Origin: Collinsella aerofaciens
GTDB lineage: Bacteria > Actinomycetota > Coriobacteriia > Coriobacteriales > Coriobacteriaceae
Direction of reading: 5' to 3'
Length of the DNA: 7,303 nucleotides
Assembly (NCBI GenBank): GCA_905213725.1
Contig: CAJMJM010000094.1
Span: 1 to 7,303, forward strand
Part shown: in pieces, positions 1 through 6,342 of the stretch
Layout: each line of letters starts with the position of its first letter
How positions within the stretch are numbered: the stretch's first letter is position 1
Position numbers and translations under genes: made by a program
The notes under the pieces: model-generated
The model's database searches: none
Seen by the model: the letters and a program-made list of their open reading frames with translations, nothing else
Told to the model about the DNA's origin: nothing

Positions 1-1088
1 CGGTTGGAGCCGATGGCATAGGCGCCGTCGGTGTTGGCGCTGAGGCCGGCGACATTTTCGCCGCGAGCGGCGAAGGAGCGAGTCATCTCAAAGGTGTTCC
101 AGTCGGACTTGCCGGGCTGGAAGAACAACGGCTGCATCTCGTGGACCAGGGCGCCGGTCGTGGCGCGAGCCTCTTCGCGCTCGTCCTTGACGATCTCGTA
201 GTCAGTGCCTTCAGCCAGCGGGGCCATGAAGTAATCGCGACCCTGGATATAGCGCGACCACTGGTGCATACCGGCCTCGCCAATCTCCTCGCCGTAGGTC
301 TTGGCGACGTCGAACTTGCCGTCGGTGTACTCGGCAAAGCCCTTCTCCTTAGGCATAGACTCGATGCCCTCGGAGTGGAGGCAGTTCTCGGTGTCGTCGA
401 GGTCGACGTCATAGGTGAGGTTGCCGATGTTGGGGTTGAGCGAGGCGATATCGTCAGTGAGCCTCATGGCGATCCACTGATGGCCGGAAAGCGCTGCAAA
501 CAACCAAGTCTCGTTGTTGTCGGCAATGATGATCTGGTCGTTGGAGCAGACGCCCTGCTCGTCAATCAGGCTGCCGAGGAGCTCGACACCTTCGCGGGCC
601 GTGGCGCTCTCGCCCAGAATGACGCTGGCGTAGTTGTACTCGCCAATGCCAGTCTCCTCGGTGATGGGGTCGGCCTCTTCGGCCTTCTCGTTATAGGAGG
701 TGCTCAACGTGGCAGAGCAGGAGACGCCCTTCTCGTTGATGCCTGCCTCGGAATATGCGTCGTAGCGATCTTCCCACTGCGAGGGGTTGTCGCGAACGAA
801 GGTGTAGCGGTAGGTTGCGCCCTTGGACTTGTACTCAAAACCGGACTCGACCGAGGTGTACTCGTTGCCGTCCTTGTGTGCGGGCTCAATGCCAAAGTGC
901 TTGATGTAGCGCGGACCGAAGTCCTCGGAACGGCCGTAGTATGTGTTGCCGTCTGCCGTGAGCTTGCTGCCCATGTAGATCTGGGTGCAGGCGAGTGCCG
1001 AAGTTGGCATGGCCATGATGGCCGCTGCTCCAAACGCAAGGCCGCAGCCGAGCTTCTTGAGCGTGTTGACAGGATGAGTAAACCTCAT
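1..1088 (-). CDS. Secreted C69-family dipeptidase, partial (C-terminus beyond left edge)
   Basis: This is a peptidase of MEROPS family C69, an N-terminal-nucleophile cysteine hydrolase that typically cleaves dipeptides. The window holds 362 codons without a stop; the 3' end is missing. The ATG at 1088-1086 follows a GGGAGGG ribosome binding site four bases upstream. Residues 1-33 look like a signal peptide: a lysine pair at 11-12, a hydrophobic stretch at about 13-27, then a site ending ALA. Cys34 comes next and opens the family's N-terminal block (ACTQIYMG, then DGNTYYGRSEDF at 46-57). Further family blocks are NEKGVS (118-123), DNNETW (190-195) and GHQW (202-205). Cleavage after Ala33 would expose Cys34 as the nucleophile. 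The protein is therefore inferred to act outside the membrane, probably in peptide scavenging. It has its own leader region downstream of a terminator, so it is probably transcribed alone. The family call is firm; substrate and final localisation are inferred. Confidence 0.9.
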   Translation of the reverse strand, partial: MRFTHPVNTLKKLGCGLAFGAAAIMAMPTSALACTQIYMGSKLTADGNTYYGRSEDFGPRYIKHFGIEPAHKDGNEYTSVESGFEYKSKGATYRYTFVRDNPSQWEDRYDAYSEAGINEKGVSCSATLSTSYNEKAEEADPITEETGIGEYNYASVILGESATAREGVELLGSLIDEQGVCSNDQIIIADNNETWLFAALSGHQWIAMRLTDDIASLNPNIGNLTYDVDLDDTENCLHSEGIESMPKEKGFAEYTDGKFDVAKTYGEEIGEAGMHQWSRYIQGRDYFMAPLAEGTDYEIVKDEREEARATTGALVHEMQPLFFQPGKSDWNTFEMTRSFAARGENVAGLSANTDGAYAIGSN

Positions 1089-1145
1089 AATCCCTCCCAA
1101 CTGTTGAAACCCCGCGAAACCGTACGGAGTTTCAGCTAATAAATA

Positions 1146-1172
1146 CATATACTAGCCTAAAGGAAGTGTAAA
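1146..1172 (-). promoter_or_regulatory. Possible proximal promoter of the C69 peptidase
   Basis: On the minus strand, TTTACA (1172-1167) is followed after 15 bases by TATATG (1151-1146). The -35 is close to consensus and the -10 is moderate, but the spacer is short. A start from here would give a leader of about 50 bases. The call rests on pattern only. Confidence 0.3.
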
Positions 1173-1234
1173 GAGTATTCATTCGACAACAGCTTTTACT
1201 CGATGAGCGTGAAGAAATATACGATGAACGGATA

Positions 1235-1262
1235 ATAATACTCATTTTATGGCTTTAGTTAA
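1235..1262 (-). promoter_or_regulatory. Possible distal promoter of the C69 peptidase
   Basis: On the minus strand, TTAACT (1262-1257, four of six consensus bases) is followed by a 16-base spacer and TATTAT (1240-1235, five of six). Spacing is near ideal. It lies just past the terminator of the upstream operon, where a new promoter is expected. It would give a leader of about 140 bases. It may act instead of, or together with, the proximal candidate. Confidence 0.35.
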
Positions 1263-1310
1263 ATAAAGGCACCCTGCATTTACTGTAGCTGAATAAAGCA
1301 TTAGACGGCG

Positions 1311-1363
1311 CTCAAAAAGAAAACTCTCCCGCTGTTTAGGAATTGCATAAACAGCGGGAGAGT
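1311..1363 (-). terminator. Intrinsic terminator of the kinase / small-protein operon
   Basis: A perfect 16-bp inverted repeat (ACTCTCCCGCTGTTTA at 1323-1338 and its complement at 1348-1363) flanks a 9-base loop. Reading on the minus strand, the stem is followed directly by TTTCTTTTTGAG, the U-rich tract of a Rho-independent terminator. The plus-strand side has no T-run, so it works in the minus direction. It begins 33 bases beyond the stop codon of the 30-residue gene, which makes that gene part of the terminated transcript. Confidence 0.9.
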
Positions 1364-1396
1364 CGATAGCTGGATGAATATCATACCAATGTGGAA

Positions 1397-1489
1397 TTAC
1401 TTCTTCCGGCGGTGGATCACGTTGATCGCATAGCCGATGAGCATGGCCAAAACGATGACGATAAAGCCGAGCAGGGGATTGTCGTTCAT
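1397..1489 (-). CDS. 30-residue single-pass membrane protein, function unknown
   Basis: This is a short gene that length cut-offs would miss. ATG is at 1489-1487 and TAA at 1399-1397. AGGAGG (1500-1495) lies five bases before the ATG, an ideal ribosome binding site, and its first two bases belong to the stop codon of the preceding kinase gene. The product opens with MNDN, has a hydrophobic run from Pro5 to Ile25 rich in Ile, Val, Leu and Gly, and ends in the basic cluster HRRKK. This suggests one membrane helix with its C-terminus in the cytoplasm by the positive-inside rule. It sits 9 bases after the lipid-kinase-like gene and before a strong terminator, so the two are probably co-transcribed and translationally coupled. 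I do not recognise a family. A role with the kinase at the membrane is possible but only inferred from position. Confidence 0.75.
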   Translation of the reverse strand: MNDNPLLGFIVIVLAMLIGYAINVIHRRKK

Positions 1490-1498
1490 AGGGTCCTC

Positions 1499-2416
1499 CT
1501 ATTTACCAAGCGGTGAGAATTCGTCGACGATGAGGTCGAGGCATTGCGGAAGCGCGCGGGCTCCAAAGACGCCCGAATTGCTGGAGATAATTTCGCCATC
1601 GAACTGCATGCCCAGCGACGGCGTGCAGGTGATCTTGGCTTCCTTGGTCTGGATGATCTTGAACTGCGGGCGCCCGAGTACCTTGCCGGCGGGGTCGAGC
1701 GCGGCGGTAATCACGGTGGGCAGCAGCTGCACGGTGCGCACGGGTTCGATGAGCGCATTGTCGTCCATGCCATCGTTCATGCGGCAGTCGGGGAACAGGT
1801 TGATGTCGTTTTGGATGACCGAGGTGTTGCCGGCCATGCAACAGATGCCGTCGAGCTCCTCGACAATGCCGTCGTGCTCAATGGTAAAGTGCGCCACCGT
1901 GGGGTTGGGCGTGGCGAGCGCAGAGAGGAAGTAAGCGATCTCGCCGATGTCGTTTTTGGTGGGGGCGGCCTTCATCATGATTTCGGCGTCGAAGCCCGAG
2001 CCGGCGATGATGATAAAGCCGTGGCGCTTCTCGTTGCCGTTCTCGTCGAGCCAAAAGAGCTCGCCCATGTCGACTTTGACCGTGCGACCGGCACGGCAGG
2101 CTTTGGCGAGCGCCGCTGCCTCGGGGGCATTACCGATGTTGTTGAAGAACAGGCAGGCTGTGCCGGAGGGGAAGACGAGCGTGGGGACACCGCACCCGCG
2201 CATCTGGTCGAGCACGTTGGAGACGGTGCCGTCGCCGCCCGAAACGACCACGCGATCAAACTCGCGCACGTCTGCCACGGCGTCCTCGGGCTCCATGCCA
2301 TCGCCGATAAAGCGCATCACGACCTCGTCGCCGCCCTGCGCGAGGGCGTGCGTAAATGCGTAGATTTCATCTGAGCTGGGGCCCGATGCCGGGTTGTGGA
2401 TGATAAGGCAGCGCAT
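1499..2416 (-). CDS. Diacylglycerol kinase / lipid kinase-like protein (DAGK catalytic domain)
   Basis: This 305-residue protein matches the soluble DAGK catalytic family (DgkB, YegS), which phosphorylates diacylglycerol or related lipids with ATP at the inner face of the membrane. Motifs in order are the N-terminal strand with NPASG (8-12), the nucleotide-binding GGDGT (60-64), FPSGTA (82-87), GSGFDAE (139-145), a DDNALIEP segment (218-225) and FDGE (272-275), where family members carry a conserved DGE. The length is normal for the family. The usual PxGTAN motif reads SGTAC here: the expected Asn is Cys88 and the segment continues LFFNN. The kinase core is otherwise intact, so activity is likely but the substrate could differ. 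The start is the ATG at 2416, with only a weak GGGAA ribosome binding site. The gene is followed by the 30-residue membrane protein and diverges from rnd across a 98-base gap. Confidence 0.88.
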   Translation of the reverse strand: MRCLIIHNPASGPSSDEIYAFTHALAQGGDEVVMRFIGDGMEPEDAVADVREFDRVVVSGGDGTVSNVLDQMRGCGVPTLVFPSGTACLFFNNIGNAPEAAALAKACRAGRTVKVDMGELFWLDENGNEKRHGFIIIAGSGFDAEIMMKAAPTKNDIGEIAYFLSALATPNPTVAHFTIEHDGIVEELDGICCMAGNTSVIQNDINLFPDCRMNDGMDDNALIEPVRTVQLLPTVITAALDPAGKVLGRPQFKIIQTKEAKITCTPSLGMQFDGEIISSNSGVFGARALPQCLDLIVDEFSPLGK

Positions 2417-2444
2417 ACTTACGTTCCCGTTCTGTGACTAACCG

Positions 2445-2452
2445 AGTATAGT
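2445..2452. promoter_or_regulatory. Overlapping divergent -10 elements between the kinase gene and rnd
   Basis: The eight bases AGTATAGT contain TATAGT on the plus strand (2447-2452, toward rnd) and TATACT on the minus strand (2450-2445, toward the kinase). Both are good -10 hexamers and sit at sensible distances from their genes, giving leaders of about 56 and 22 bases. No convincing -35 is seen on either side (TTCCCG at 2424 is the best plus-strand match), so confidence is limited. Confidence 0.4.
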
Positions 2453-2514
2453 TGTAGGGCAATGCCGATATCCTACCCGTGTTCTTCGGGCCTAACCTTA
2501 TTCGATGGGTTGAT

Positions 2515-3648
2515 ATGTACATTTCCACACATCAGGCTCTACTCGACTTTTGCCAGCGCGCCCGTGAGTTCGACGCGATTGCCGTCGATACCGAGTTTTT
2601 GCGCGAGCGCACGTTCCATCCGCGTCTGTGCTTGGTTCAGATTGCCACCCCTGCCGAGAGCGTCGCGGTCGATCCCCTGGTAATCGACGACCTATCGCCG
2701 CTGGCCGAGCTTATGGCCGACGAGAGCGTGACCAAGGTCTTCCACGCGTGCTCGCAGGATATGGAGGTCATGCTCCATACCGTGGGCGTGCTGCCACGAC
2801 CGATTTTCGATACGCAGGTCGCCGCCGCCTTTTTGGGCGAGCGCCAGCAGATTTCGTATGGCGCGCTTGTTCAGACGTTCTGCGGCGTTTCGCTGCCCAA
2901 GACCGAGTCGCTGACCGACTGGTCGCGCCGCCCGCTGACCGATAAGCAGATTGAGTACGCGATCGATGACGTCAAGTACCTGATCGTCGCCTATACCGAG
3001 ATGATGAGCCGCCTGCGCGAGCTGGGCCGTGTGGACTGGGTGCTCGACGAGCTGCGCCCGCTGGCTGACGAGTCGCACTATCGCGCCGATCGTCACGAGG
3101 CGTTCCGCAAGGTCAAACGCATCAACTCGTGCAGCCGTCACCAGCTGGGTATCGCGCGCGAGCTCGCCGCCTGGCGCGAGGACCGTGCCGAGCGCCGTAA
3201 CATCCCGCGCAAGTGGGTCATGTCCGACGACACGCTGCTTGCGCTCGTTAAGCGCAATCCCGTGCGCGTTGAGGAGTTCCGTAGCATTCGCGGTACCGAT
3301 CAGTTGGGGGAGCGCGACGTGGACGGTGCGCTCATGGCCATCAAGCGCGGCGCAAGCTGCCCGCACGATCGCCTGCCGCTCTTGGTGCGCGGACATCGCC
3401 AGATCTCTCCGGAGCTGGAGAGCGTGACGGATCTCATGTACGCGCTTATCCGCCTGGTTGCCGAGCGCTCGGGCGTGGCGACCTCGGTCATTGCCTCGCG
3501 CGATGACCTGGCCGACTATATTGAGCACCCCGAGCAGAGCCCCCTGCGCGAAGGCTGGCGCTTTGAGCTTGTGGGCTCGCGCCTGGACGATCTGCTCTCG
3601 GGCAACATGGGGCTGACGGTGAAGGACGGCAAAATCGAGCTCCTGTAG
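2515..3648 (+). CDS. rnd: Ribonuclease D (3'-5' exoribonuclease)
   Basis: RNase D is a DEDD-family 3'-5' exoribonuclease that trims the 3' ends of tRNA precursors and other small RNAs. The protein has 377 residues, close to the 375 of the E. coli enzyme. The exonuclease domain shows DTE (Asp25 and Glu27, Exo I), ACSQDME around Asp82 (Exo II) and YAIDDV with Tyr148 and Asp152 (Exo III), which together supply the two-metal site. An HRDC helical domain follows at about 210-290, with LAAWREDRAERRNIPRKW as its signature. The rest is a C-terminal helical region. I chose the ATG at 2515, although its ribosome binding site is weak (GATGGG). An in-frame GTG at 2479 has no binding site and would add 12 residues before the conserved start. 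The next gene begins 64 bases on and may be on the same transcript. Confidence 0.95.
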   Translation: MYISTHQALLDFCQRAREFDAIAVDTEFLRERTFHPRLCLVQIATPAESVAVDPLVIDDLSPLAELMADESVTKVFHACSQDMEVMLHTVGVLPRPIFDTQVAAAFLGERQQISYGALVQTFCGVSLPKTESLTDWSRRPLTDKQIEYAIDDVKYLIVAYTEMMSRLRELGRVDWVLDELRPLADESHYRADRHEAFRKVKRINSCSRHQLGIARELAAWREDRAERRNIPRKWVMSDDTLLALVKRNPVRVEEFRSIRGTDQLGERDVDGALMAIKRGASCPHDRLPLLVRGHRQISPELESVTDLMYALIRLVAERSGVATSVIASRDDLADYIEHPEQSPLREGWRFELVGSRLDDLLSGNMGLTVKDGKIELL

Positions 3649-3671
3649 GGAAGCCTAGCCGCTTGAGTGGG

Positions 3672-3677
3672 TAGAAT
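3672..3677 (+). promoter_or_regulatory. Possible -10 element upstream of the metallopeptidase
   Basis: TAGAAT matches five of six bases of the -10 consensus and lies 35 bases before the start codon, in the short gap after rnd. No good -35 is found 16-18 bases upstream. Read-through from rnd is equally possible. Confidence 0.3.
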
Positions 3678-3712
3678 GCCTCCAACGTGTAACTCGATTC
3701 GGAGGAATTCGC

Positions 3713-4417
3713 ATGCCCTATTACTATGGTTACGGCTTTGGCATCGACCCGCTGTACCTGCTGGTTGTTCTTGTTTGTACGGTGCTCGGTCTTGCCGCAC
3801 AGAACTATATCAACTCGACGTACAAAACCTGGTCCAAGGTTCGCTCGGACGGCGCCACGGGCGCCACGGTCGCTCGCCGTATGCTCGACGCCAACGGTTG
3901 TAACGCCGTGGGTATCAAGGGTGTCGCTGGCGAGCTCACCGACCATTACAACCCGCAGGACAACAACCTGTATCTGTCGGATGCCAACCGTTCGGGCGGT
4001 TCGGTCGCAAGCGTTGCCGTCGCCTGCCACGAGGCGGGCCATGCCGCCCAGCGTCAAAGCGGCTATGCCATGATGAAAGTACGTACCGCCCTCGTGCCGG
4101 TCGTCAACTTTACCCAGAACACCTGGACCATCGTGTTGCTCTTGGGCCTTTTTATGAACATTGCCGGGCTCACAACCCTCGCGTTGATCTTCTTCTCGTT
4201 TAGTGTGTTGTTCCAGCTGGTTACGCTGCCGGTCGAGATTGATGCCAGCCGCCGCGCCGTGGCATATATTGAGCAGTCGGGTATGAGTTCCAAGCAGGTC
4301 AACGGTGCCAAGAAGGTGCTGACGGCCGCCGCGCTTACCTATGTTGCCGCTGCGCTCACCTCGATTATTCAGCTGCTCTATCTTATGGCTCGCTACAACA
4401 GAAACTCCAACCGATAA
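3713..4417 (+). CDS. Membrane zinc metallopeptidase, YugP-like
   Basis: This 234-residue integral membrane protein resembles the Bacillus YugP-like putative zinc metallopeptidases (Pfam Zn_peptidase_2). The order is: a tyrosine-rich N-terminus (MPYYYGYGFG); a membrane helix at about 13-30; a domain with the zinc-binding HEAGH (His106, Glu107, His110); two closely packed helices at about 135-175; the family segment LPVEIDAS, whose acidic residues may give the third zinc ligand; and a last helix at about 204-226. Length and layout fit the family. The start is supported by GGAGGA (3701-3706) seven bases before the ATG. The physiological substrate of this family is not established; membrane-protein turnover is the usual guess. 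A GC-rich hairpin follows 16 bases after the stop. Confidence 0.9.
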   Translation: MPYYYGYGFGIDPLYLLVVLVCTVLGLAAQNYINSTYKTWSKVRSDGATGATVARRMLDANGCNAVGIKGVAGELTDHYNPQDNNLYLSDANRSGGSVASVAVACHEAGHAAQRQSGYAMMKVRTALVPVVNFTQNTWTIVLLLGLFMNIAGLTTLALIFFSFSVLFQLVTLPVEIDASRRAVAYIEQSGMSSKQVNGAKKVLTAAALTYVAAALTSIIQLLYLMARYNRNSNR

Positions 4418-4433
4418 CAAATTGGGTCGCTGG

Positions 4434-4463
4434 GCGCCGCGGGGATTCGTGTCCCCGCGGCGC
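4434..4463 (+). terminator. GC-rich hairpin, probable terminator after the metallopeptidase
   Basis: GCGCCGCGGGGA (4434-4445) pairs perfectly over 12 bp with 4452-4463 around the 6-base loop TTCGTG. It starts 16 bases after the metallopeptidase stop. The following bases (TGTACTATGTGTT) are only mildly T-rich, so it is not a textbook intrinsic terminator. It could be a weak or factor-assisted terminator, or a block to 3' exonucleases. Confidence 0.55.
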
Positions 4464-4532
4464 TGTACTATGTGTTGGACTTGAATTTGCGCAGGGCCGA
4501 AGCCCTTGTGCACGATGACGAAAGGAGGCTGC

Positions 4533-5984
4533 GTGGCAGGCTGGAATCTAACCGGCAATGCCGTTTCCGCCGAGTTTGACGGTTCGGATGAGCAGGAGCG
4601 CAAGGAGCTCAGCGTGAGCCAGGCGGTAGAAATCGCTGCCGGTGCGCTCGATGCCATTCCGCAGCTGAGTGTCCTGGGCGAGGTCACGGGTTTCCGTGGT
4701 CCCAACGCCCGAAGCGGCCACTGCTACTTCCAGATTAAAGACGCCTCGGCCGCCGTCGACTGCATCATCTGGAAGGGCGCCTATCTCAAGCGTACCTTCG
4801 ATCTGCGTGACGGCATGCAGGTGAGCTTTAAGGGCAGCTTCAACCTCTATAAGCCCACGGGTCGTATGAGCTTTGTCGCTCGCTCGTTTTCGCTGGCGGG
4901 GGAGGGTCTGCTGCGTCAACAAGTGGCGCAACTGGCCGAAAAGCTACGCCGCGAGGGTCTGATGGACGAAGCGCGCAAGCGCCGCATACCGGTGTTCTGC
5001 TCCCGCGTGGCGGTCGTCACCTCGCTTTCGGGTGCCGTAATCGACGACATCAAGCGCACGTTGCGTCGTCGCAACCCGCTCGTCGAGCTCGTCTGCGTGG
5101 GCGCAAAGGTCCTGGGCGAGGGTGCACCGGCAGAGCTTATTGAAGGCTTGCGCCGCGCCGCTGCCATTACGCCGGCGCCCGACTGTATTTTGCTAGAGCG
5201 CGGCGGCGGCTCCTTTGAGGACCTCATGACCTTTAATGACGAGGAGCTTGCCCGCGCGGTGGCGGCTTGTCCCGTGCCCGTGGTGACCGGCATTGGCCAT
5301 GAGCCCGATACCTCGATTTGCGACATGGTGAGCGACCGCCGCGCCTCCACGCCCACGGCGGCGGCAGAATCGGTGGCGCCGGCTATGACGGAGTTGGCCG
5401 ATGTGCTCGAGGCGCGCCATCAGCGTCTGGGCGCTGCGATGGCATCGATGATTGGGTCGAATCAGGTCGATTTGGAGATGCTCGATCAGCGCGGTCGCCG
5501 TGCCTGGGATACCTATACGGCTCGCTTGGGCGATGCGCTCGATGCGGCTGCGTGCCGCCCGTGCCTCAACGACCCCACATTTATGGTCGAGCGTCGCGAG
5601 TCGGAGCTTGCGCTGACTGCCGATCGCCTGTCGGGGGCCATAGTACGCTCGGTCGGGACATTCCGCTCCAACTTTGAGCGCCTGCCCGAGCGCCTGGTTG
5701 CAAGCACCTCGGGGCTCGATGGCAAACGCCATGCGCTCACGCTCGCGAGCTCTCGCCTGGAGCATCAGGGGCGCACGATGCTCAACAAACCAGCGTCCGA
5801 CCTGGGCCGTGCGGCAGCCTCGCTCGATGCCCTGTCGCCGCTCAAGGTGCTTGCCCGTGGTTATTCCATCGCGTACAGCGATGATGGGGTGGCCACGAGT
5901 GCCAAGACCTTTAAGCCCGGCGACGCCATCCGCGTGCGCATGGCAGACGGCAACGTGGTGGCAACGGTCGATACGGTCGAATAG
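4533..5984 (+). CDS. xseA: Exodeoxyribonuclease VII large subunit
   Basis: XseA is the catalytic subunit of exonuclease VII, which degrades single-stranded DNA from both ends into short oligonucleotides, in complex with several XseB copies. The 483-residue protein is near the usual length (456 in E. coli). It has an N-terminal OB-fold at about 26-125 (SGHCYFQIKD at 61-70, then AGEGLL at 122-127). The catalytic domain follows, with VVTSLSGAVIDDI at 161-173, ERGGGSFEDL (222-231), FNDEELARA (234-242), GIGHEPDTSI (253-262) and STPTAAAE (272-279). After a coiled-coil region comes the C-terminal segment with RGYS (442-445) and a beta-rich tail. I chose GTG at 4533 because AGGAGG (4523-4528) lies four bases before it. 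An upstream ATG (4515) and TTG (4506) have no binding site and would place this AGGAGG inside the gene. xseB follows after 42 bases. Confidence 0.96.
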   Translation: MAGWNLTGNAVSAEFDGSDEQERKELSVSQAVEIAAGALDAIPQLSVLGEVTGFRGPNARSGHCYFQIKDASAAVDCIIWKGAYLKRTFDLRDGMQVSFKGSFNLYKPTGRMSFVARSFSLAGEGLLRQQVAQLAEKLRREGLMDEARKRRIPVFCSRVAVVTSLSGAVIDDIKRTLRRRNPLVELVCVGAKVLGEGAPAELIEGLRRAAAITPAPDCILLERGGGSFEDLMTFNDEELARAVAACPVPVVTGIGHEPDTSICDMVSDRRASTPTAAAESVAPAMTELADVLEARHQRLGAAMASMIGSNQVDLEMLDQRGRRAWDTYTARLGDALDAAACRPCLNDPTFMVERRESELALTADRLSGAIVRSVGTFRSNFERLPERLVASTSGLDGKRHALTLASSRLEHQGRTMLNKPASDLGRAAASLDALSPLKVLARGYSIAYSDDGVATSAKTFKPGDAIRVRMADGNVVATVDTVE

Positions 5985-6026
5985 ACCGCGTTTCATAGCG
6001 ATAAACCTTTAGGAAAGGAAACAGAT

Positions 6027-6293
6027 ATGGCAGAGAAGACCCCGGTCGAGCAGCTTACGTACAAGCAGGCTTCGCAGGAGTTGGAACTCATCATCCGCAG
6101 CCTGGAGTCGGGCGATATGGAGCTCGAGGAGTCGCTCGAGAGCTATACCCGCGGCGTCGAGCTCCTCAAGAGCCTGCGCACCCGCCTGTCCGATGCCGAG
6201 CAGAAGGTCTCGGTGCTCCTTAGGGACGTCGACGGCAACGACGTGCTCGCCGACGGCGAAGCCGCCAACACGGACGACAACCTCTCGTTCTAA
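6027..6293 (+). CDS. xseB: Exodeoxyribonuclease VII small subunit
   Basis: XseB is the small helical subunit that binds along the coiled coil of XseA and is needed for exonuclease VII activity. The 88-residue product shows the family pattern: LTYKQASQELELIIRSLESG (10-29), a turn, then MELEESLESYTRGVELLK (31-48) and a second helix with LSDAEQKVSVL (54-64). The tail beyond about residue 65 is acidic and low in complexity, slightly longer than in minimal family members. AGGAAAGGAAAC just before the ATG gives a good ribosome binding site. It lies 42 bases after xseA with no terminator between them, so they form one operon. Confidence 0.95.
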   Translation: MAEKTPVEQLTYKQASQELELIIRSLESGDMELEESLESYTRGVELLKSLRTRLSDAEQKVSVLLRDVDGNDVLADGEAANTDDNLSF

Positions 6294-6307
6294 CCATCCC
6301 GACCAAA

Positions 6308-6313
6308 TATAAT
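6308..6313 (+). promoter_or_regulatory. Probable -10 element of hinT
   Basis: TATAAT is a perfect -10 consensus in the 49-base gap between xseB and hinT, 29 bases before the hinT start. No strong -35 is visible: TCGTTC at 6285, 17 bases upstream, is a poor match. The box is flanked by ACCAA (6302-6306) and TTGGT (6318-6322), an inverted repeat that might be an operator. Confidence 0.5.
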
Positions 6314-6342
6314 TACCTTGGTCTGTGAGAAAGGAACCAACC

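Larger units (their letters stand above)
1089..1396. other. AT-rich intergenic region between two minus-strand genes
   Basis: This 308-base stretch has no convincing gene. Reading on the minus strand, it holds the terminator of the upstream kinase operon (1363-1311), an AT-rich segment with two possible promoters, and the leader and ribosome binding site of the C69 peptidase. It is visibly richer in A and T than the flanking genes. A 37-codon minus-strand frame (1245-1132) lacks a ribosome binding site and is not called. Confidence 0.7.

Noticed and set aside
141..1139. 332-codon plus-strand open frame opposite the C69 peptidase
   Set aside because: It is codon-aligned antisense to a gene with clear C69 motifs, has no ribosome binding site, and is explained by GC-rich codon bias.
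1132..1245. 37-residue minus-strand frame in the leader of the C69 gene
   Set aside because: There is no ribosome binding site, the composition is serine-rich and unstructured, and it overlaps the likely promoter sequences.
2479..2514. Upstream GTG start that would extend RNase D by 12 residues
   Set aside because: No ribosome binding site precedes it, and the ATG at 2515 gives the normal family length.
2692..3528. 278-codon minus-strand frame inside rnd
   Set aside because: The sense strand carries the DEDD and HRDC motifs of RNase D; the antisense product shows no family features.
4506..4532. Upstream TTG and ATG starts for xseA
   Set aside because: Neither has a binding site, whereas AGGAGG lies directly before the GTG at 4533.
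3488..4705. 405-codon minus-strand frame spanning the end of rnd, the metallopeptidase and the start of xseA
   Set aside because: It runs antisense through three genes with conserved motifs and two intergenic gaps, and its translation shows no recognisable domain. Long antisense frames are common at this GC content.
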